A model generated the notes under the pieces. The model saw nothing but the letters and a program-made list of their open reading frames with translations, was not told the DNA's origin and ran no database searches. Position numbers and translations under genes: made by a program. 64,000 nt of DNA, taken from Micavibrio_A sp041655955 (GTDB lineage: Bacteria; Pseudomonadota; Alphaproteobacteria; Micavibrionales; Micavibrionaceae). The stretch lies in the NCBI GenBank assembly GCA_041655955.1, contig JBBAEN010000002.1:682001-746000 (forward strand). Direction: 5' to 3'. Shown in pieces: positions 59,117-64,000 of the stretch; positions within the stretch are counted from its first letter, which is position 1, and each line of letters starts with the position of its first letter.

Positions 59117-59454
59117 TAACGGCCTCCCGCCTGTCGGGATGATATTTGCGGGCGGGGTGAAAACCGGCCTGTCTTACAAATATCGTTCGGCCCTTCGTTT
59201 GTCATATGCTTCCCGCCGGCGCCCTGCTTGTATCCTTTGAAGAAAAATTACCTATAAAGGGAAGCGGGGCCATAAACCCTCCTGCCCGTTCATACTTTTT
59301 TATCATTTTTATGATTGCATCATAGTTGAAGAAGCCGGATTTCCCAGCAATTCCATATTGCTGCCGGGCCTGAAAGAATTGACGCTTTGTATCTCTCAAT
59401 GGATAATCATAAAAATGGCCATGCTGGCCGGACTGGAAAAAGGGGAAGCCTCGT
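59117..59454. other. intergenic region after sdhB
   Basis: 338 bases without a convincing gene. It contains ATTTTTATGATT (59305-59316) and its exact reverse complement AATCATAAAAAT (59405-59416), the second 39 bases before the DUF1761 start; and a CCCGCC/GGGCGGG pair near 59125-59156 that could act in termination. An antisense frame across 59202-59588 overlaps the next gene and is not believed. Confidence 0.55.
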
Positions 59455-59880
59455 ATGTTCAATAATGTAGAGATTAATTTTGCGGCCTTTGCGCTGTCTG
59501 GCATTCTGGCCTTTTTGCTGGGATTGCTTTGGTACCACCCAAAAGTCCTTGGCGGACGCTGGGCCGAGGCGCGGAATGTCAACGGCACTATCCGCCGCGA
59601 TTCCCCGCTCCCTTATATCGTTTCCTTCTTCCTCTGGATGATGGCCGCGTGTTTTTACGCATTTCTGGCCCAGTTTCTTGAGATTGATACAGCCGCGGGA
59701 TTCTTCTGCCTGTCCTGCCTGTTATGGGTCGCCTTTGCCTTGCCGCCGACCTTTATGAGCGCGATGCATTCCGGCTACCCGTTCGAGGCGATGGCGATTG
59801 ACGCCTCGCACCAGCTTGGCGGCTATTACATCTTTGCGGCGGTTCATATCGTGTTTCTTGAAGTGGGCCTGCTCGCTTAA
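59455..59880 (+). CDS. DUF1761 family membrane protein
   Basis: A 141-residue protein with four membrane helices. The N-terminal NNVEINFAAFALSGILAFLLG and LLWYHPKVLGGRWAEA are the family hallmarks (INxxA and WYxPxxxG). Function is unknown. It converges on the DUF167 gene, with stops 20 bases apart. Confidence 0.9.
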   Translation: MFNNVEINFAAFALSGILAFLLGLLWYHPKVLGGRWAEARNVNGTIRRDSPLPYIVSFFLWMMAACFYAFLAQFLEIDTAAGFFCLSCLLWVAFALPPTFMSAMHSGYPFEAMAIDASHQLGGYYIFAAVHIVFLEVGLLA

Positions 59881-59899
59881 GCCCGAATCCGCTCTTTTT

Positions 59900-60157
59900 T
59901 CAAGGCGGTATTTCTCCGCTGACCTTCAAGACTTTCAGCCTGTCCGTTTCGCCGCGGATCAGGCTGAAAGCATTTTTGGGGAGGCGCCATTCTTTGGAAA
60001 GAAGATTGATGAGCGCCTTGTTCGCCTTCCCGTTTTCGGGAACGGCTGTAACGCTGGCCTTTAAAACCCGCGTTCCGTCGGCCAGTTCGGCCCAGCCTTG
60101 AACCGCGTTGCGTGCCGCCTTGGGGGTAAGCTTTATAGTAATGCGTGTTTCTGTCAT
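59900..60157 (-). CDS. DUF167 (YggU-like) protein
   Basis: A small soluble protein (85 aa) of unknown function, widespread in bacteria. ATG 60157 with GGTGGGAT in front is the start; the longer frame is not needed. It has KLTPKAARNAVQGW, VTAVPENGKANKALINLLSK and GETDRLKVLKV, the conserved motifs (P-x-x-G-K-A-N near the middle, G-x-x-x-R-x-K at the end). It is divergent from the MFS transporter gene. Confidence 0.93.
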   Translation of the reverse strand: MTETRITIKLTPKAARNAVQGWAELADGTRVLKASVTAVPENGKANKALINLLSKEWRLPKNAFSLIRGETDRLKVLKVSGEIPP

Positions 60158-60262
60158 ATCCCACCATAGCGATTCCTTTGTGTAAATGAAAAGGCCGCGT
60201 TTGCTTTGGCATTTCTTTGCTTTAAGATGGTTCCGGCTTGAAAAGACGAGAAAGAAACGCCC

Positions 60263-61555
60263 ATGACCGATCCGCAACTATCGCCGCCCGGCGCGAAAAG
60301 ATCCATTTTCTCATGGTGCCTGTATGACTGGGCTAACAGCGCTTTCACAACCGTTATCATTACGTTTGTCTTCAGCGTGTTTTTCACGCGCGGCATGATC
60401 GGCGATGAAACGCAGGGCGCGGCCCTATGGGGCTATGCGATTGGCGTTTCCGGTATCGCGATTGCGGTTCTGGGGCCGGTTCTGGGCGCGGTCGCCGACC
60501 ATGCGGGGGCGAAGAAACGCTGGATTTTCTGGCTTTCCATGCTCTGCATCGTTTTCACCGCGCTGCTCTGGTTCGCGGAGCCGGTGGCAGGTACGGCCAA
60601 TATCTATTTTATCCTTTTTTGCGTCGTCATGGCCAATATAGGCTGCGAGCTTGCCATTGTGTTCTATAACGCCATGCTGCCGCATATCGCGCCGCCACAT
60701 TTGATAGGGCGTGTTTCCGGCTGGGGTTGGGGGATCGGCTATCTTGGCGGGCTTGCGGCGCTTTCTTTGGCGCTGTTCGGCTTGATGGGTGTCGGTGATA
60801 TGGAGCCGTGGTTCAGCATTACAGGGATGGATAGCGCGAATGTCAGGGCGACGGGGCCGCTGGCGGCGCTGTGGTTCTTCGTGTTCATGCTGCCCTTGCT
60901 TTTCTTCACGCATGATGTCGAGCGTTCGCCCCTCAAGACGGGGGAGGCCATCAAGCGCGGACTGGCGCAGCTTCGCCAGAGCTTGCGCGATATACGCAAC
61001 CACAAGAATATCGCCCAGTTCTTGATTGCGAGCGCGATTTACCGCGACGGCTTGAACACGCTCTTTACCGTCGGCGGCATTTACGCCGCGGGCGTGTACG
61101 GCATGGATTTTGTCGAGATCCTTTTCTTTGCTATCGGCCTGAACGTCACGGCGGGGCTTGGCGCTTTCCTGTTCGCCAGCCTTGACGACAGGCTCGGGTC
61201 AAAGCCGACCATCATGATTTCCCTGTGCGGGCTTATCGTGACGGGATTTTGCGTCCTGATGACGGACGACAAGGCGATCTTTATGGCTCTTGCGCTGGCG
61301 CTTGGCGCTTTTATGGGGCCGGTGCAGGCGGCAAGCCGTACTTTCGCAGGGCGCCTCGCCCCCGCCGGCATGGTGACGCAGACATACGGGCTTTATGCGT
61401 TCACGGGGAAAGCGGTTGCCTTTGCCGGGCCGATAGCCTATGGCGCGGCGACCCATTATTACGGAACGCAGGAAGCGGGAATGTTCACGATCCTTCTTTT
61501 CTGGCTCATCGGTTTTGGCTTTCTTTATTTCGTGAAGGAACCGCGCAATGGCTGA
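60263..61555 (+). CDS. UMF1 family MFS transporter
   Basis: A 430-residue major facilitator of the UMF1 family (Atg22-related), with 12 likely spans. The N-terminus SWCLYDWANSAFTTVIITFVF is diagnostic, along with LGPVLGAVADHAGAKKRW and RVSGWGWGIGYLGGL. The substrate is unknown in most bacteria; amino-acid export has been suggested for homologues. It overlaps the amidase gene by eight bases. Confidence 0.93.
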   Translation: MTDPQLSPPGAKRSIFSWCLYDWANSAFTTVIITFVFSVFFTRGMIGDETQGAALWGYAIGVSGIAIAVLGPVLGAVADHAGAKKRWIFWLSMLCIVFTALLWFAEPVAGTANIYFILFCVVMANIGCELAIVFYNAMLPHIAPPHLIGRVSGWGWGIGYLGGLAALSLALFGLMGVGDMEPWFSITGMDSANVRATGPLAALWFFVFMLPLLFFTHDVERSPLKTGEAIKRGLAQLRQSLRDIRNHKNIAQFLIASAIYRDGLNTLFTVGGIYAAGVYGMDFVEILFFAIGLNVTAGLGAFLFASLDDRLGSKPTIMISLCGLIVTGFCVLMTDDKAIFMALALALGAFMGPVQAASRTFAGRLAPAGMVTQTYGLYAFTGKAVAFAGPIAYGAATHYYGTQEAGMFTILLFWLIGFGFLYFVKEPRNG

Positions 61556-62267
61556 ATATGAGGAAATCGCATCCCCCAATTTCAATGAACGCAAAGGGGA
61601 GGGAGTCTCCCTTATCGTCCTGCATTATACGGGGATGGAAACGGCGCGGCAGGCGATAGAGCGTCTGACCGACCCGCAGAGCGAAGTCAGCGCCCATTAT
61701 ACCGTTGATGAAGACGGCAGCATTTACCGCCATGTCGATGAAGCGATGCGGGCATGGCATGCGGGCCATTCCTGCTGGCAGGGCGAAAGCGACATTAATT
61801 CGGTTTCCATCGGCGTCGAGCTGGTCAATCCGGGGCATGAATGGGGCTATCGGCCGTTCACGGGCGCGCAGATGAAGGCGCTGACGGCCCTGTGCAAGGA
61901 TGTTATGGCGCGGCACGGGATAGAGCCTGAAAACATCGTCGGCCATTCCGACGTCGCGCCGGCGCGCAAAAGCGATCCGGGCGAATATTTTCCGTGGCGG
62001 GATCTGGCCTCGCAAGGCGTCGGCGTCTGGCCCGACATATCCGACGAGGACGCGGTGAAGGCGGCGGGGATAAATATTGAGCGGGCCTTGCATGATTACG
62101 GTTATGACCCGCGGGTGAAATTGCGGGAAAAGATCACGGCTTTCCAGCGCCATTTCGTGCCGGAAGCCTTCGTAAACGGGCATGCGGGAGAGGCCGATAA
62201 TCTGACCCGCGTGCGGCTTTACGCGCTTTTGGCCGGGCATCTTCTTGAAGAGAACGGCGCTTGGTGA
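61548..62267 (+). CDS. N-acetylmuramoyl-L-alanine amidase, AmpD-like
   Basis: An Amidase_2 zinc hydrolase (239 aa) that cuts muramyl-peptides. It has the zinc His in VLHYTGMETA, the core SAHYTVDEDGSIYRHVDEAMRAWHAG split by the usual loop, and the second metal and catalytic segment VGHSDVAPARKSDPGEYFPW. No signal peptide, so it probably recycles cell-wall fragments in the cytosol. The last about 60 residues form a helical extension resembling a peptidoglycan-binding fold. Translation is coupled to the upstream transporter. Confidence 0.94.
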   Translation: MAEYEEIASPNFNERKGEGVSLIVLHYTGMETARQAIERLTDPQSEVSAHYTVDEDGSIYRHVDEAMRAWHAGHSCWQGESDINSVSIGVELVNPGHEWGYRPFTGAQMKALTALCKDVMARHGIEPENIVGHSDVAPARKSDPGEYFPWRDLASQGVGVWPDISDEDAVKAAGINIERALHDYGYDPRVKLREKITAFQRHFVPEAFVNGHAGEADNLTRVRLYALLAGHLLEENGAW

Positions 62268-62279
62268 TAAAGATGCGCC

Positions 62280-62658
62280 TGACCGGAGGGCCGGACGACC
62301 GCTTTGCGCCATGTAAATGGTTCGCGGGGAGGAAAGTCCGGGCTTCATGGAAACAGGATGCCGGGTAACGCCCGGACGGGGCAACCCGATGGAAAGTGCA
62401 ACAGAAAGCAAACCGCCGATGGGCCGCAAGGCCACAGGCAAGGGCGAAAGGGTGCGGTAAGAGCGCACCGCGGGACTGGCAACAGGAACGGCATGGCAAA
62501 CCCCATCCGAAGCAAGACCAAATAGGGGCCGCGCATACACCCGTTTCCAGTGTGTGGCCCGGGTAGGTCGCTAAAGATCTTTGGTAACAAAGAAACGAGA
62601 TGAATGGTCGTCGGTGCCTTTTGGCATTACAGAACCCGGCTTACAGGCTCTCCGGTCA
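62280..62658 (+). ncRNA. rnpB: RNase P RNA (bacterial type A)
   Basis: The catalytic RNA of RNase P. The conserved elements are in order: GAGGAAAGTCCGGGCTT near 62330, GCAACAGAAAGCAAACCGCC, AGCAAGACCAAATAGGG near 62512, and TTACAGAACCCGGCTTACAGG near the 3' end. The termini are set by a P1 helix of TGACCGGAG (62280-62288) with CTCCGGTCA (62650-62658), giving about 379 nt. It follows the amidase gene by 12 bases and has its own terminator. Confidence 0.96.
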
Positions 62659-62682
62659 TATTTATTTGTTTTTATTGATAAA

Positions 62683-62725
62683 AACCGCCCTAAAGCCGGA
62701 AGCTTTGGGCGGTTCTTGTCTTTTT
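62683..62725 (+). terminator. rho-independent terminator of rnpB
   Basis: AACCGCCC (62683-62690) pairs with GGGCGGTT (62707-62714), extended by AAAG with CTTT after a bulge, and followed by CTTGTCTTTTT. Confidence 0.88.
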
Positions 62726-62752
62726 GCCTCGATTGGCCGGTTTTTATCCGGC

Positions 62753-62896
62753 TTATGCCAGATGGATAAAGTCCGCTTTTTGAAGCAAGGCGATGGCTTT
62801 TTCCAATTCAGCGAATTGGTAAGCGGAAAAAGCAATCGTTCCCGCATATAAGCCGCCGCTAATAGCCACGGCTATGGCAATCAGTATTATAATCAT
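62753..62896 (-). CDS. 47-residue single-span membrane protein
   Basis: A small reading frame below usual gene-finding limits, from ATG 62896 with GGGGAG nine bases upstream to the stop at 62753. The N-terminus MIIILIAIAVAISGG is a membrane helix, followed by an amphipathic segment FAELEKAIALLQKADF. It converges on rnpB and diverges from mraZ. No family is recognised; the ribosome site and the helix plus amphipathic layout support it. Confidence 0.6.
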   Translation of the reverse strand: MIIILIAIAVAISGGLYAGTIAFSAYQFAELEKAIALLQKADFIHLA

Positions 62897-63277
62897 TGGT
62901 TATACTCCCCACACACAGTTTGAAGACGGTGTCCCGTCGACAGGGCATATTGTTACCATAACGCCTTAATCTTTGCAACATATATTTTCATAAAATTTTA
63001 GTGTTGCTTGTTTAAAAGGCGCGGCGTGGCTTAATACGCTGATTTACAATAATTATTTTAAGATAATCATAACTCTGTGGTTTATTCCGGAACAAAAGGA
63101 GTTATCCACAGTTTGCGCAATATTCTGTGCATGAGTCTGTGGAAATATAAGCGGCCAGATTGTCAGTACCAAAAACCCATGCTATCCCATAAATATCCAT
63201 GTTATACCATATAGGTAGAGCGGGGTTTCTTCGGTCTTTTGACTTCACATCCGGGGCAGGGTTCAGGCGCAGTCGCA
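62897..63277. other. AT-rich intergenic region upstream of mraZ with DnaA-box motifs
   Basis: 381 bases that should contain the promoter of the division and cell-wall cluster. It holds one perfect DnaA box at 63102-63110 and three near matches on the minus strand (two mismatches each), including TGTGGTTTA at 63076-63084 and TGTGGAAAT at 63138-63146, in an AT-rich tract (about 62965-63100). No repeated MraZ-type TGGG boxes were recognised. The region could be a DnaA-responsive promoter. Confidence 0.6.
63102..63110 (+). promoter_or_regulatory. consensus DnaA box TTATCCACA
   Basis: Exact nine-base DnaA recognition sequence, 167 bases before the mraZ start, in an AT-rich setting. One exact match may arise by chance but the nearby degenerate copies make a functional site more likely. 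Confidence 0.6.
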
Positions 63278-63733
63278 ATGGCATTATTTTTGTCAACGCA
63301 TATCAATAAGGTGGACAAAAAAGGGCGGGTTTCCGTGCCTGCGCAGTTCCGTGCCGAACTCGCCGCCGAATCTTTCCAGGGCATCGTCCTTTTCCGCTCC
63401 CATACACAGCCCGCCCTCGAAGGCTTCGCATGGTCTTACATGCAGGAAATCAGCCGCAGGGTTGAAAATTTCGATCTGTTCTCGTCAGAGCAGGATGATC
63501 TCGCCATGACGGTGTTCGGTGAATCCGTGCAGCTCGCCTTTGACGGCGATGGCCGTGTCGTCCTGCCCGCCGAGTTAATAGAATTTGCAGGCGTTGCCGA
63601 ACGTGCGGCCTTTGTCGGGCTTGGCAACAAGTTCCAGATTTGGGATGAAGATATTCTTGCCCGCCGCCGTGAAGAAGCGCGCCGCACCGTGCGGGAAAAA
63701 GGGCTGACGCTACCCAAGGGTGATGCGTCATGA
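63278..63733 (+). CDS. mraZ: transcriptional regulator MraZ
   Basis: AbrB-fold regulator that binds upstream of the division and cell-wall gene cluster and usually represses it. ATG 63278 gives MALFLSTHINKVDKKGRVSVPAQFR; the frame opens earlier at TTG 63239. The second AbrB-like repeat is VQLAFDGDGRVVLPAELIEFA. At 151 residues it is normal. The stop overlaps the rsmH ATG (ATGA). Confidence 0.96.
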   Translation: MALFLSTHINKVDKKGRVSVPAQFRAELAAESFQGIVLFRSHTQPALEGFAWSYMQEISRRVENFDLFSSEQDDLAMTVFGESVQLAFDGDGRVVLPAELIEFAGVAERAAFVGLGNKFQIWDEDILARRREEARRTVREKGLTLPKGDAS

Positions 63734-64000
63734 ATGCGCCGCACTTACCCGTAATGCTTCCCGAAGTTTTAGCGACCCTTGTCCCCAAGGATGGCGAGGT
63801 TTATGTCGATGGCACGTTCGGGGCCGGCGGTTATACGCGCGCGTTTTTAGAGGCGGCCGATTGCACGGTGATTGCTATTGATCGCGACCCTGCGGCTTTG
63901 TCCCGCGCCGATGCGATGCGCCGCGAATTTGGCGGGCGGCTTATTTTCATTCAAGGACGTTTTGGCGACGCGCTGGAGCTTGTAAGGGCCGCAGGGTATG
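63730..64000 (+). CDS. rsmH: 16S rRNA m4C1402 methyltransferase, 3' end cut by window
   Basis: Methylates N4 of C1402 in 16S rRNA using S-adenosylmethionine. The 90 residues visible begin MNAPHLPVMLPEVLATLVP and carry the SAM-binding motif DGTFGAGGYTRAFLE, AIDRDPAA and IFIQGRFGDA. The rest of the gene and the following dcw cluster lie beyond the window. Confidence 0.96.
   Translation, partial: MNAPHLPVMLPEVLATLVPKDGEVYVDGTFGAGGYTRAFLEAADCTVIAIDRDPAALSRADAMRREFGGRLIFIQGRFGDALELVRAAGY

Noticed and set aside
59202..59588. Minus-strand frame of 128 residues
   Set aside because: It overlaps the DUF1761 gene antisense, has no good start beyond that overlap and no family features.
62978..63110. 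Chromosomal replication origin
   Set aside because: Only one exact DnaA box and no dnaA, hemE or parAB nearby; kept as a regulatory observation instead.
1..64000. Insertion sequences, prophage, CRISPR arrays or integrases
   Set aside because: None of the frames shows transposase, integrase, Cas or phage structural features, and no regularly spaced repeats were found.

Overview
The window looks like a chromosomal stretch of a moderately GC-rich alphaproteobacterium. The markers are divK-pleD, an HdaA-type DnaA-related ATPase behind DUF2066 and PerM genes, an EipB/DUF1849 envelope protein, rnd divergent from aspS, a pyrB/plsY/dprA/topA/rnr block, an alphaproteobacterial sdhCDAB set, and rnpB just upstream of mraZ-rsmH. 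Genus cannot be fixed from sequence alone. A free-living lineage with predatory or surface-attached habits (for example Micavibrio-like) is only a guess. Both ends are cut inside genes: an ABC ATPase on the left and rsmH on the right.

Layout. 1-3060: ABC-2 type ATPase (partial), tRNA-Arg(CCG), then a small accessory patch with a lipoprotein, a Cys-rich exported protein that shares its N-terminal motif, and two small unknown genes. 3197-10506: YbaL-type K+/H+ antiporter, a membrane-anchored unknown protein with a possible degenerate RelA/SpoT fold, ndk, a large tripartite hybrid kinase and a 51-residue aa3-oxidase subunit IV-like microprotein. 10609-16842: purM divergent from DUF2066-perM-hdaA, then a mannose-6-phosphate isomerase-like cupin and a Mak/ROK sugar kinase. 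16879-26359: rnd/aspS, ZIP and TspO transporters, a diguanylate cyclase, EipB, divK-pleD and rpmG. 26426-38478: PhoH-like ATPase, RNase R, a nucleotide-sugar epimerase, topA-dprA-plsY-pyrB, a CaiB-type CoA transferase and a prepilin peptidase.

38645-50289 is a type IVb-like pilus (or type II-like secretion) locus: response regulator, lipoprotein secretin, Ig-repeat protein with a PilP/GspC-like tail, secretion ATPase, polytopic platform protein, two single-span platform proteins and three pilin-like proteins, all lacking Glu at mature position 5. The prepilin peptidase gene lies just upstream on the other strand. This is the most unusual multi-gene system here.

50337-59116: a second tripartite hybrid kinase divergent from asd, a Tat-exported MsrB-like protein without its catalytic Cys, and an sdh operon (C-D-x-A-y-B) carrying two uncharacterised genes and several leader hairpins. 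59455-64000: DUF1761, DUF167, a UMF1-type MFS transporter, a cytosolic AmpD-like amidase, RNase P RNA, a 47-residue membrane protein, a DnaA-box-containing intergenic region, mraZ and the start of rsmH.

Several cell-cycle and signalling genes (DivK, PleD, a second GGDEF protein, HdaA, two hybrid kinases) suggest a life cycle with developmental transitions. The pilus locus, with its own response regulator, may be one output.
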